DNA from: JABWBR01 sp036741235
GTDB taxonomy: Bacteria; Bacteroidota; Bacteroidia; Chitinophagales; Saprospiraceae
Length of the DNA: 19,943 bases
Direction: 5' to 3'
NCBI GenBank assembly: GCA_036741235.1
Contig: DAINSQ010000090.1
Span: forward strand, 1 to 19,943
Positions 1 through 7,030 of this stretch are shown here, in pieces. The notes under the pieces were generated by a model. It was not told the origin of the DNA, ran no database searches, and saw only the letters and a list, made by a program, of their open reading frames with translations. Both the position numbers and the translations under genes were made by a program. How positions within the stretch are numbered: position 1 is the first letter of the stretch; every line of letters begins with the position of its first letter.

Positions 1-44
<44 letters not shown>

Positions 45-279
45 CAAGTTCTTGTGTCCCGAAGGACTAGTTGTCTTTACTATGCGACATATGATCCTTT
101 GACTTAACAAAAGGGTCTCGCTTTTTTCTTTTCCTTACCTCTTCTTCCAGTGTCAATGAACTTTTTGCCACCTTCAAAGCCTTATTGGACGCGCATTTGC
201 GCCCGACCCTGACGGTGCGATATCTATGTGGATATCTCTTCAAATTTGACCGCTTCGATGCTTTTTCGAAGTGGGACTG

Positions 280-310
280 CAAAGATACGTCGAATCAATT
301 TGAGGGCAAA
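280..310 (-). promoter_or_regulatory. rRNA operon promoter
   Basis: The minus strand reads TTTG (310-307), a 19-nucleotide spacer, then TATCTTTG (287-280). This matches the Bacteroidota consensus TTTG-N19-TAnnTTTG at every defined base. Transcription should start near 275. The roughly 50 bp upstream carry several A-tracts resembling an UP element, as expected for a strong rRNA promoter. The assignment rests on consensus match and on position about 230 nt before the 16S 5' end. Confidence 0.85.
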
Positions 311-583
311 ATTTTTAGCGTTGTTTTTTCAACTTTTTTACCCTCTTTTTTCTTTTTCCAGCCGCTTGTGGCCGGCGCTCTTTGCAAAAGCGGATGCAAA
401 TGTAGAGCGTCTTTTCTAACCGTGCAAGCATTTTTTAATAAAAAACTCCATTATTTTTTAGATGTCATTCTAAAGCTTTAATAATCAGAGTATTTATTCC
501 AATAAAAAAAAACACCCGCACCTTCAAAACATGAATTCATTGCGCATTAACACCCCAACCAACCATACAACCTGAAAATGCCG

Positions 584-591
584 TATTTTTG
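584..591 (+). promoter_or_regulatory. -7 promoter element for serC
   Basis: TATTTTTG matches the Bacteroidota -7 consensus TAnnTTTG exactly and lies 56 bp before the serC start codon. No TTTG or TTG is found at the expected distance upstream, so the -33 half is weak or absent. Confidence 0.5.
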
Positions 592-647
592 CGCCGGTTT
601 GCGGAGCAGATCTGCAATCGCTTTACGTACCAAGCAATCTGATCATT

Positions 648-1721
648 ATGAAGAAGTACAATTTCAGCGCCGGCCCGGCTATTCTGCCTGCCGGCGTAAT
701 ACAGGAAGCCGCACAGGGCATCCTCGATTTTAACGGTTCGGGGTTGTCCATTCTCGAAATCTCCCACCGCAGCGCCCCTTTTATGGCGGTAATGGATGAA
801 GCGATGGAACTGGTCAGGGAATTACTGGATCTACCCGACGACTACGCCGTGATGTTTCTATCGGGCGGGGCCAGCACCCAGTTTTTTATGGCGCCGATGA
901 ACCTGATCGACGAATCCGACACGGCATGTTATGTAGATACCGGCACCTGGGCTTCCAAAGCCATTAAAGAGGCCAAAGCTTTTGGCAAAATCGAGGTATT
1001 GGCATCTTCCAAAGCTGACAACTATACGCACATACCCCGCGAATTCGAAGTGCCCCACCACGCCAAATACCTGCACCTCACCAGCAATAATACGATATAC
1101 GGCACGCAATACCATTGGTGGCCCGATACGACCGTGCCGATTGTGTGCGATATGTCTTCCGATATTTTCAGTCGCCCCATCGATATCAGTCGCTTCGGAC
1201 TGATCTACGCCGGGGCGCAGAAAAACATGGGGGCTGCCGGCGTGACGCTGGTAGTGGTAAAAAAAGACATGTTGGGGACCGTACACCGCCACCTGCCCGC
1301 CATGCTCGACTACCGGTTGCATATTGAAAACGGTTCGATGTACAACACCCCGCCCGTCTACGCCGTATATATAGCGATGCTTACCATGCGCTGGATCAAG
1401 GCCAACGGCGGGCTGCGCCATATGGAGAAGCTCAACCAGGAAAAAGCGAAGTTGTTGTACGATGAAATTGACGCCAACCCCTGTTTTGTGGGCACAACGC
1501 GCAAAGAAGACCGCTCTTTGATGAACGCAACTTTCCTCGCGGCAAAACCCGAATGGGAACAACCCTTCCTCGATGCCTGTAAAGCCGCAGGCTGCGTCGA
1601 CCTGAAAGGACACCGCTCTGTAGGCGGCTTCCGCGCTTCAATTTATAATGCTATGCCGCTCGAAGGCGTACAGGCATTGGTGGGTGTGATGCGGGAGTTT
1701 GCCAATAAAGTTGCCGGCTAA
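648..1721 (+). CDS. serC: Phosphoserine aminotransferase SerC
   Basis: SerC is a PLP-dependent class V aminotransferase that converts 3-phosphohydroxypyruvate and glutamate to phosphoserine and 2-oxoglutarate, the second step of serine biosynthesis. It can also act in pyridoxal phosphate synthesis. The 357-residue product has the expected length. It opens with the family hallmark YNFSAGPAILP, has the cofactor-binding segment FLSGGASTQF near residues 69-78, and carries GAQKN, in which Lys192 is the likely Schiff-base lysine. The C-terminal GHRSVGGFRASIYNA segment is also typical. The start ATG lies 56 bp after a good -7 element. A metallopeptidase gene follows after 31 bp and may be co-transcribed; serA is not in the window. 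Confidence 0.96.
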   Translation: MKKYNFSAGPAILPAGVIQEAAQGILDFNGSGLSILEISHRSAPFMAVMDEAMELVRELLDLPDDYAVMFLSGGASTQFFMAPMNLIDESDTACYVDTGTWASKAIKEAKAFGKIEVLASSKADNYTHIPREFEVPHHAKYLHLTSNNTIYGTQYHWWPDTTVPIVCDMSSDIFSRPIDISRFGLIYAGAQKNMGAAGVTLVVVKKDMLGTVHRHLPAMLDYRLHIENGSMYNTPPVYAVYIAMLTMRWIKANGGLRHMEKLNQEKAKLLYDEIDANPCFVGTTRKEDRSLMNATFLAAKPEWEQPFLDACKAAGCVDLKGHRSVGGFRASIYNAMPLEGVQALVGVMREFANKVAG

Positions 1722-1752
1722 CCCAACGACTTGATCGTATATCCGTACAGCA

Positions 1753-2493
1753 ATGAAAACCCAGATTTCACAACGCGAGCTTGAAATTGAGGGACAACGC
1801 ATTCCTGTGACCATTTTCAGGGAGCGCCGGCACAGTATTCGTTTTGCCGTTGGGAAAAGAGCTGTTACACTTCGCTTGCCGGCAATTTTAACAGAAGAAG
1901 AACAGGCTGCCCAATGGGAACGATTCAAAGGTTGGATTGCGCAGCAATTGCATCGAAAGCCGGGTTTGCTCGAACAGTTTGCCGTTAAAACCTACCGGGA
2001 CGGCGATATTTTCTGGGTGGGTAAACGCATGTATGAGTTACGCATTGTTGAAACCGACGGTGCTACGCACAGCGGACGTCTAAAAAACGGCATCATTTAT
2101 CTGCGCCTGAATACATCGGTTTCGCAGGCAGACCGGCAAAAAGCTACCGAACATTTGCTGAGCCGGGTGGTTGCGGGCGATTTCCAACAGGCTGTCACGC
2201 AACGGGTATTGGAACTCAATGCACTGCACTTCAAAACAAACCTGCAAGGTGTTCGGCTGAAGTACAACCACTCCAACTGGGGCAGTTGTTCCGCCAAAGG
2301 CAATATCAACCTGTCTACGCGGCTGTTATTCGCCCCCGACGAGGTAATTGATTATGTAATTATTCACGAATTGGCGCACCGCCTTGAGATGAATCATTCG
2401 CCGCGTTTCTGGAAGTTAGTGGAAGCGGCTATGCCCGATTATAAGTTGCGAGAGCGGTGGTTAAATGAGAACGGGCATTTGTGCAGGTTTTAG
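1753..2493 (+). CDS. YgjP-like (DUF45, M48-type) metallopeptidase domain protein
   Basis: The 246-residue product belongs to the YgjP/DUF45 family of small zinc metallopeptidase-like proteins. The zinc motif is VIIHELAHRLEMNHSPRFW: His205 and His209 with Glu206 form HExxH, and His215 is the likely third ligand. An earlier YNHSNWGSCSAKGNINLS segment is highly characteristic of the family. The N-terminal 100 residues (RRHSIRFAV and following) form the usual beta-rich part. No signal peptide is present, so it is probably cytoplasmic. Physiological substrates are not settled for this family. It lies 31 bp after serC, on the same strand, and ends before a hairpin shared with the converging ribosomal operon. 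Confidence 0.88.
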   Translation: MKTQISQRELEIEGQRIPVTIFRERRHSIRFAVGKRAVTLRLPAILTEEEQAAQWERFKGWIAQQLHRKPGLLEQFAVKTYRDGDIFWVGKRMYELRIVETDGATHSGRLKNGIIYLRLNTSVSQADRQKATEHLLSRVVAGDFQQAVTQRVLELNALHFKTNLQGVRLKYNHSNWGSCSAKGNINLSTRLLFAPDEVIDYVIIHELAHRLEMNHSPRFWKLVEAAMPDYKLRERWLNENGHLCRF

Positions 2494-2514
2494 GGAGCAG
2501 ATATTTGACTTTGG

Positions 2515-2557
2515 GACTATCAGACTATCAGCGGTATGCGCTGAAAGTCTGATAGTC
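2515..2557. repeat. Hairpin built from octamer doublets between convergent genes
   Basis: Two 18-nt arms (2515-2532 and 2540-2557) are inverted copies with one mismatch, separated by 7 nt. Each arm is an octamer doublet: GACTATCA-GACTATCA on the left, and GACTATCA-GACTTTCA when the right arm is read on the minus strand. It sits between the stop codons of the converging YgjP-like gene and rplI, so it could end transcription from both sides. Neither side has a proper U-tract, so it is not a textbook intrinsic terminator. It may equally be a small dispersed repeat. Confidence 0.75.
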
Positions 2558-2564
2558 TCTAAAA

Positions 2565-3011
2565 TTATTCAGCTACAACCTCGAATTCTATTTCGGCGTG
2601 CACCTCTTTGTGGAGGGCCAGCATAGCCTTATAGGTGCCGAGGACTTTGACCTCCTCGGGGATAGAAATCTTTCTTCTTTCGATTTCCACGTCGAATTGT
2701 TCTTTCAGTGCGTTGGCCAATTGGACGTTGGTAACGCTGCCGAAGATTTTGCCGCTCGTGCCTACTTTAGCGCCGATCGTGAGCTTTTGATCCTTCAATT
2801 TATCGGCGATAGCCTGGTATTCTGACAGGCGTTTGGATTCGACGGCCGCTTCGCGGCGCTTGAGGTCTTCCAGAATATTGCGGTTAGCGGCGTTGGCCAC
2901 GATAGCCAGGCCTTGGGGGATGAGGTAGTTGCGGCCATAGCCGTTGCGCACGGTCACGATCGTGTGCTTATCGCCTACCTTATCGATATCTTGCAAGAGA
3001 ATAATTTCCAT
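2565..3011 (-). CDS. rplI: 50S ribosomal protein L9
   Basis: L9 is an elongated two-domain protein of the large subunit that binds 23S rRNA near the base of the L1 stalk and helps maintain reading frame. The product is 148 residues, the usual length. The N-terminal rRNA-binding signature is clear (MEIILLQDIDKVGDKHTIVTV, then NGYGRNYLIPQGLA, residues 1-38). A lysine- and glutamate-rich connecting helix follows at about 40-75, then the C-terminal domain. It is the last gene of the rpsF-rpsR-rplI operon, starting 46 bp after rpsR, and ends near the octamer hairpin at 2515-2557. Confidence 0.97.
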   Translation of the reverse strand: MEIILLQDIDKVGDKHTIVTVRNGYGRNYLIPQGLAIVANAANRNILEDLKRREAAVESKRLSEYQAIADKLKDQKLTIGAKVGTSGKIFGSVTNVQLANALKEQFDVEIERRKISIPEEVKVLGTYKAMLALHKEVHAEIEFEVVAE

Positions 3012-3057
3012 GATGGTCTGCGTTTGATGTTGTCAAAAAGAAAGCTTGAGCAGCCAA

Positions 3058-3327
3058 TTACTTCAACAAGTCGGTTACATAGGGCATCAATGCCAGGTGG
3101 CGCGCGCGTTTGATAGCGACAGTCACTTTGCGCTGGTATTTGAGCGAGTTGCCTGTGATACGGCGCGGCAGGATTTTGCCTTGTTCGTTGACAAACTGGA
3201 TCAAAAAGCTGGGATCCTTGTAGTCGATATATTTGATACCGAAGCGGCGGAAGCGGCAGTATTTCTTGCGCTTTTGGCCGATTTTAGGATTACTTAGGAA
3301 CTTGATATCGTCTTTAGACGTAGCCAT
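3058..3327 (-). CDS. rpsR: 30S ribosomal protein S18
   Basis: S18 is a small basic protein that pairs with S6 on the platform of the 30S subunit. The 89-residue product has the conserved core: KYCRF at residues 22-26, then IDYKDPSFLIQFVNEQGKILPRRITG, and the basic helix QRKVTVAIKRARHLALMPY near the C terminus. Its neighbours S6 and L9 give the usual bacterial order. As in other Bacteroidota there is no ssb gene between rpsF and rpsR. The gaps to rpsF (41 bp) and rplI (46 bp) are compatible with one transcript. Confidence 0.97.
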   Translation of the reverse strand: MATSKDDIKFLSNPKIGQKRKKYCRFRRFGIKYIDYKDPSFLIQFVNEQGKILPRRITGNSLKYQRKVTVAIKRARHLALMPYVTDLLK

Positions 3328-3368
3328 AACGATCTACTTTAAGAGTGAACAATGGAAAGGCGGGAAGG

Positions 3369-3818
3369 TTATTCTTCTTCCTCGGCCAAAGGCGCTTTTG
3401 CAACCGGGGTTTCGGCGGGGGCGGCAGCTGCAGGAGCCGCGGCTACGGGAGCAGCTTCTTTTTTGTCCTGTCTTCTGCTTTTCTTGCCGATAAGACCGTT
3501 GCGTTTGTCCTCGTTGTACTTGATACCGTACTTGTCGAGTTTCACTGTAAGGAATCTCATAATGCGCTCATCGCGGCGCAGCGCCAGCTCCATGTTGTCG
3601 ATAATGCTGCCTGTCGGCGTCTGGAATTCAATGCAAAAATAGACGCCCGAATTGCGCTTGCTGATGGGGAAAGCCAGCGTACGCAGGCCCATTTCATCAA
3701 TATGCACAATGGTGCAGCCGTTGTTCTTAAGCATATCGACATATGTCTGAGCTGTCGCTTGGATTTCATCGCCAGACAGCACGGGATCGACGATGAACGT
3801 TACTTCTAGTTGTTTCAT
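3369..3818 (-). CDS. rpsF: 30S ribosomal protein S6 with Ala/Pro-rich acidic tail
   Basis: S6 binds S18 and 16S rRNA on the 30S platform. Residues 1 to about 110 form the conserved ferredoxin-like fold, from MKQLEVTFIVDPVLSG through GVYFCIEFQTPTGSI to the conserved DERIMRFLTVKLDKYG. The remaining 40 residues are a basic stretch (KRNGLIGKKSRRQDKKE) followed by a low-complexity Ala/Pro tail ending in four glutamates. The total of 149 residues is longer than the roughly 95-135 common for S6; the tail is probably disordered. It is the first gene of the operon, with a -7 promoter element about 40 bp upstream. Confidence 0.96.
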   Translation of the reverse strand: MKQLEVTFIVDPVLSGDEIQATAQTYVDMLKNNGCTIVHIDEMGLRTLAFPISKRNSGVYFCIEFQTPTGSIIDNMELALRRDERIMRFLTVKLDKYGIKYNEDKRNGLIGKKSRRQDKKEAAPVAAAPAAAAPAETPVAKAPLAEEEE

Positions 3819-3856
3819 TTATCAGACATATTTTTAAAAAATGAACAAAACGGCTG

Positions 3857-3864
3857 CAAAGGTA
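3857..3864 (-). promoter_or_regulatory. -7 promoter element for the rpsF operon
   Basis: The minus strand reads TACCTTTG, an exact TAnnTTTG match, 39 bp before the rpsF start. No TTG lies at the expected upstream spacing. It sits in the short gap between rpsF and the end of the preceding flavoprotein gene, allowing the ribosomal operon its own transcription start. Confidence 0.5.
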
Positions 3865-3869
3865 ATAAA

Positions 3870-5144
3870 TTATTCAGAATCCGGATGTTCTGTCTGAATT
3901 TTTTTCCCTAACCACATTTTCCACCAAAACAGCGGTTTGGCGAGTTGTTCGCGCAGGTTAAAATCGTTGTACATTGCGGAGAGGACGTATCGGATGGCGG
4001 GATTGCCGGAGATGATATTAGCCACAATATTGACCAGCGGAGCGTTGGTCATGATTCGCTGGAGGCGGTAGCTCAGTATCATTTCCGAGCCGAGTACGCG
4101 GGCCACGCGTTGGTCGTAGGCTTTCATAAATGCGGCGTTAAAATTGCCGGTTTCCAGGCAGGCTTTGGCTTGATCAGCCGCTATAAAACCGCTATAAAAA
4201 GCATTGCCGATGCCCTCGCCGGTAAGGGGGTCGACCAGCGAAGCGGCGTCGCCCACCAGCATATAGCGATCGCCGGAGATATTGCGGGGTTTGGAGCCCA
4301 GCGGCAGTCCATAGCCCTTCATCTCGCCCACTCGCCTGGCATCTTTGAAGCGATCGCGCAGTGTAGGATACTCGGCCAGCAGTTCATCGAGTGTTTTCGA
4401 CAGGTTGATACGCCGGCGCTTGACCACGTCGCTGCGAATACCCAGGCCCACATTGGCGTGACCGCCGGGCAGCGGGAACACCCAGAAGTAGCCGGGCAGC
4501 AGGGGTTTCAGGAAATGCAGTTCGATGAAATTATCTTCGGAAAAGCCGGATACATTGCTATAGTATGCCCTTATAGCGGCAGCGTAGTGCCGGTCGTCTT
4601 TTTCGATACCGGCGTGGCGGCGGCTAAACGTTGAATGGGCGCCGTCGGCTGCGATGAGTAGATCCGCTTCTATTATATTATGGCGTAACTCATCGGCGAT
4701 GCGCCACCCGTGAGGTAATTGTTCGTAGTGGGCGGCGGCGACGCCTTCCAGGAACTGAACATTGGCGCGAGTTTTCAATTCATTAATAAGGAACTGGTCG
4801 AAATCCCAGCGTCGGGCAACATAACCGGGGGCGAGTTTTTCGTTGCGCACGTAATTGGGGTGAAAGGGGATATCGAGCAATTTGCCGTTGGGCGCAACAA
4901 AGCGGATGCCCCACACATCCACCTGGGCGCCGGTAGCTTGAAAGCGTTGCAGGATTGCGGGGTCGAGCCGGTTGAGCAGGGTAGTTACTTTTCCGCTGAT
5001 GGCGTCGCCGCAAACCTTATCGCGGGGGAAAACAGACTTATCGAGCACGATACAGGGGATGCCTTCGTAGCTGAGTTTCAGGGCTGTAGCCACGCCGCCA
5101 GGGCCTGCGCCGACGATACAAACCTTTGATTTATAATGATTCAT
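3870..5144 (-). CDS. Geranylgeranyl reductase family FAD-dependent oxidoreductase
   Basis: The 424-residue product is a class A flavoprotein related to geranylgeranyl reductases (ChlP/BchP type) and archaeal lipid reductases, which hydrogenate isoprenoid double bonds using FAD. The FAD-binding Rossmann motif GAGPGG lies at about residues 12-17. It is followed by the family-typical FPRDKVCGDAISG near 40-52, LLIAADGAHSTFSRR around 160-175, and the second FAD motif RYMLVGDAASLVDPLTGEGIG around 292-312. There is no signal peptide or clear membrane span. The substrate cannot be read from sequence; an isoprenoid such as menaquinone or a carotenoid/lipid chain is an inference. Its leader is unusual: a promoter near 5249-5278, a short overlapping ORF and a terminator-shaped hairpin precede the start. 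Confidence 0.88.
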   Translation of the reverse strand: MNHYKSKVCIVGAGPGGVATALKLSYEGIPCIVLDKSVFPRDKVCGDAISGKVTTLLNRLDPAILQRFQATGAQVDVWGIRFVAPNGKLLDIPFHPNYVRNEKLAPGYVARRWDFDQFLINELKTRANVQFLEGVAAAHYEQLPHGWRIADELRHNIIEADLLIAADGAHSTFSRRHAGIEKDDRHYAAAIRAYYSNVSGFSEDNFIELHFLKPLLPGYFWVFPLPGGHANVGLGIRSDVVKRRRINLSKTLDELLAEYPTLRDRFKDARRVGEMKGYGLPLGSKPRNISGDRYMLVGDAASLVDPLTGEGIGNAFYSGFIAADQAKACLETGNFNAAFMKAYDQRVARVLGSEMILSYRLQRIMTNAPLVNIVANIISGNPAIRYVLSAMYNDFNLREQLAKPLFWWKMWLGKKIQTEHPDSE

Positions 5145-5238
5145 GAACAGGAAAATAAAAAAGAAAGCCTGGCTGAAGGAGTGGATGTTTGTCGTGTTGG
5201 AAGGTAGATTGCCAGGCTTTCGTGATGGTGTCGTTCAT
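5131..5238 (-). CDS. Possible short upstream ORF overlapping the flavoprotein start
   Basis: Starting at an ATG a few bases after the predicted transcription start, this frame has 35 codons and begins MNDTITKAWQS. It stops at TAA (5133-5131), 11 to 13 bases past the A of the flavoprotein ATG (5144), so it overlaps that gene's first codons in another frame. It has no recognised family and no amino-acid run that would suggest classic leader-peptide attenuation. It could be a regulatory leader ORF or chance; the precise placement between promoter and gene start is the only argument. Confidence 0.25.
   Translation of the reverse strand: MNDTITKAWQSTFQHDKHPLLQPGFLFYFPVHESL
5147..5221 (-). promoter_or_regulatory. 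Terminator-shaped hairpin in the flavoprotein leader
   Basis: A perfect 11-bp inverted repeat, GAAAGCCTGGC (5163-5173) and GCCAGGCTTTC (5211-5221), encloses 37 nt. On the minus-strand transcript the second arm is followed directly by a U-rich stretch (5162-5147), ending two bases before the flavoprotein ATG at 5144. Stem plus U-tract resembles an intrinsic terminator or attenuator inside the roughly 100-nt leader. It could also occlude the start region. Confidence 0.55.
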
Positions 5239-5248
5239 AGTTGGTGCC

Positions 5249-5278
5249 CAAATGTACCGCTTTTTTTTATATTTTCAA
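5249..5278 (-). promoter_or_regulatory. Promoter for the flavoprotein gene
   Basis: The minus strand reads TTG (5278-5276), 19 nt, then TACATTTG (5256-5249), an exact -7 match with the standard spacing. Transcription would start near 5244, giving a leader of about 100 nt before the ATG at 5144. Confidence 0.7.
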
Positions 5279-5351
5279 GCAAAAAATGTAACCTATTTAT
5301 TTTAAAATCATGTTAAAAAAATAAAAACCGGTTTTTATATCCTTATTATTA

Positions 5352-5382
5352 TTGCGTTTCCGGTGTTCAATAGCTATCTTTG
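5352..5382 (+). promoter_or_regulatory. Promoter for tRNA-Ser
   Basis: TTG (5352-5354), a 20-nt spacer and TATCTTTG (5375-5382) form a good Bacteroidota promoter about 40 bp before the mature tRNA. It is divergent from the flavoprotein promoter. Confidence 0.75.
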
Positions 5383-5421
5383 CGACGCTTTTCAAGCTAT
5401 TATGCCAGATAGCATTTGACT

Positions 5422-5508
5422 GGAGATGTGCCGGAGCGGTTGATCGGGCTTGACTCGAAATCAAGTGTACTCGCAAGGGTACCGGGGGTTCGAATCCCTC
5501 CATCTCCG
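5422..5508 (+). tRNA. tRNA-Ser, anticodon CGA (reads UCG)
   Basis: A full cloverleaf can be drawn. The acceptor stem is GGAGATG (5422-5428) with CATCTCC (5501-5507), discriminator G at 5508. The D arm is CCG...CGG. The anticodon stem is CTTGA/TCAAG with the 7-base loop CTCGAAA (5454-5460), so the anticodon is CGA at 5456-5458. A long variable arm built on GTAC/GTAC identifies a class II tRNA, and the T arm contains TTCGAAT. The 3' CCA is not encoded (CAA follows the discriminator), so it must be added enzymatically. Confidence 0.97.
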
Positions 5509-5516
5509 CAAGTTCG

Positions 5517-5556
5517 ATCCTTTGTAAGTCAAAGTACGTACAAGGGATTTTTTTTT
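5517..5556 (+). terminator. Intrinsic terminator of tRNA-Ser
   Basis: ATCCTTTGTA (5517-5526) pairs with TACAAGGGAT (5539-5548) over 10 bp with one G-U, leaving a 12-nt loop. A run of nine T residues (5548-5556) follows. It starts 9 nt after the tRNA and ends only 17 nt before the next start codon. Confidence 0.85.
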
Positions 5557-5573
5557 ACTAAAAAACGACGCTC

Positions 5574-6860
5574 ATGAATAACACTTATCAGGCTGTAACC
5601 CCCGAAGAAGCCGTATCGATTATCGCCTCCGGCGAGCGGGTTTTCATTCATACTGCCGGCGCCTCGCCTCGCGTATTGATCAATGCATTGGCCAACAGGG
5701 CTAGCGAGTTGCGCGATGTAGAATTGGTGCATTTGCATACGGAAGCCGAGGCGCCTTTTATATTGCCTGAAAACAGAAAGAGTTTTCGCGTCAACAATTT
5801 GTTTGTGGGCGGTAATCTCCGCAAGGCGGTACAAGAGGGCATTGCCGATTACATTCCTGTATTCCTGAGCGAGGTGCCCAACTTGTTCAGGAGGCGCACT
5901 TTGCCGCTTGATGCCGCCATGCTGCAGGTATCTCCGCCCGACAAAAACGGTTATTGCACGCTGGGCATATCGGTTGACGCTTCGCTGGCAGCGGCGCAAA
6001 CGGCCCGCAAGTTGATTGCAGAGCTCAACCCAAATATGCCCCGTACGCACGGCGACGGCGTCATTCATATCAGCAAATTCCACAAGGTGGTGGAAGTAGA
6101 TTATCCACTGCCTACGATTCCCGAAGTAGCGCCTACCGATATTGAGATGCGTATTGGGCGATTTGTGGCCGAACTGGTTGACGACGGCGCCACCTTGCAA
6201 ATGGGCATCGGCTCGATACCCAATGCGGCGTTGTTGGCCATGACCAACCACAAAGGACTGGGCATTCACACCGAAATGTTCTCCGACGGCATTCTCGACC
6301 TGGTAGAACGCGGCGTGATCACCAATGAGCACAAGGAAAAGCACCGCCATCATATCGTCACGGGTTTTATGCTGGGCACCAAAAAGCTGTACGACTTCGT
6401 ACATGACAATCCGCTGGTGCGCGTGCTCGACATCGCCTACGTCAATGATACGGCTGTTATTCGCCAAAACCCCAAAGTGACGGCCATCAACAGCGCCATC
6501 GAAATTGACATCACGGGGCAGGTATGCGCCGATTCTATCGGTACGCGAATATACTCGGGCGTAGGCGGCCAGATGGACTTCATCAGGGGCGCTTCGTTGT
6601 CCGACCGCGGCAAGCCGATCATTGCCCTACCCTCTTCTACCAATTCGGGCGTAAGCCGCATCACCACACTGCTCAACGCAGGCGCGGGCGTGGTCACCAC
6701 CCGCGCGCACGTACACTACATCGTTACGGAATACGGCATTGCGCACCTGCACGGCAAAAACCTGCGTCAGCGCGCCAAACAACTTATATCTATCGCGCAT
6801 CCCGACCACCGTGAGCGGTTGGAGAAAGAGGCATTTGAAGTGTGGCGGATATCTATCTAG
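5574..6860 (+). CDS. Acetyl-CoA hydrolase/CoA-transferase family protein
   Basis: The 428-residue product is a complete class I CoA-transferase of the acetyl-CoA hydrolase/4-hydroxybutyrate CoA-transferase group, which moves CoA between short-chain acyl groups through a glutamyl-CoA intermediate. The catalytic glutamate is recognisable in GIHTEMFSDG, Glu234. The N-terminal domain has SPPDKNGYCTLGISVD near residues 124-139. The C-terminal CoA-binding region includes YSGVGGQMDFIRGA near 329-342 and VTEYGIAHLHGKNLRQRA near 387-404. No export signal is visible. Exact substrates (acetate, butyrate, succinate, 4-hydroxybutyrate) cannot be assigned. It starts 65 bp after tRNA-Ser, just past that gene's terminator, and has no clear promoter of its own; partial readthrough is possible. 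Confidence 0.92.
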   Translation: MNNTYQAVTPEEAVSIIASGERVFIHTAGASPRVLINALANRASELRDVELVHLHTEAEAPFILPENRKSFRVNNLFVGGNLRKAVQEGIADYIPVFLSEVPNLFRRRTLPLDAAMLQVSPPDKNGYCTLGISVDASLAAAQTARKLIAELNPNMPRTHGDGVIHISKFHKVVEVDYPLPTIPEVAPTDIEMRIGRFVAELVDDGATLQMGIGSIPNAALLAMTNHKGLGIHTEMFSDGILDLVERGVITNEHKEKHRHHIVTGFMLGTKKLYDFVHDNPLVRVLDIAYVNDTAVIRQNPKVTAINSAIEIDITGQVCADSIGTRIYSGVGGQMDFIRGASLSDRGKPIIALPSSTNSGVSRITTLLNAGAGVVTTRAHVHYIVTEYGIAHLHGKNLRQRAKQLISIAHPDHRERLEKEAFEVWRISI

Positions 6861-7030
6861 TGTCCGGCTTTGGAGTCCAATAGCTGTGTTACAATAGCCC
6901 TTGAGCCGGTTATTTATGCGAGTATACCCCCGCTTATGCAGGCTTTGCGCGCCTTGCTCTTGAGCGCTGAAGAATCGAAACTCGACTAAATGAACAGACA
7001 TTATTCAAAATCATTTAGCGTACATTTTAT

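Larger units (their letters stand above)
45..647. other. rRNA leader and intergenic region between 16S and serC
   Basis: No convincing protein gene lies here; reading frames in this interval are low-complexity and opposed to the rRNA transcript. On the minus strand, 45 to about 275 is the 16S precursor leader of roughly 230 nucleotides. Just after the predicted transcription start it can form a small hairpin, CTTCGA (minus 271-266) with TCGAAG (258-253). Positions 311-360 are rich in A-tracts on the minus strand, upstream of the rRNA promoter. Positions 430-530 are AT-rich spacer, and 584-591 holds the serC promoter element. Confidence 0.7.

Noticed and set aside
858..1613. 251-codon minus-strand ORF inside serC
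   Set aside because: It is antisense to an unmistakable serC gene and has no recognisable domain; long antisense frames are common in GC-rich coding DNA.
5529..6467. 312-codon minus-strand ORF inside the CoA-transferase
   Set aside because: It is antisense to a full-length, motif-complete CoA-transferase and carries no recognisable motif of its own.
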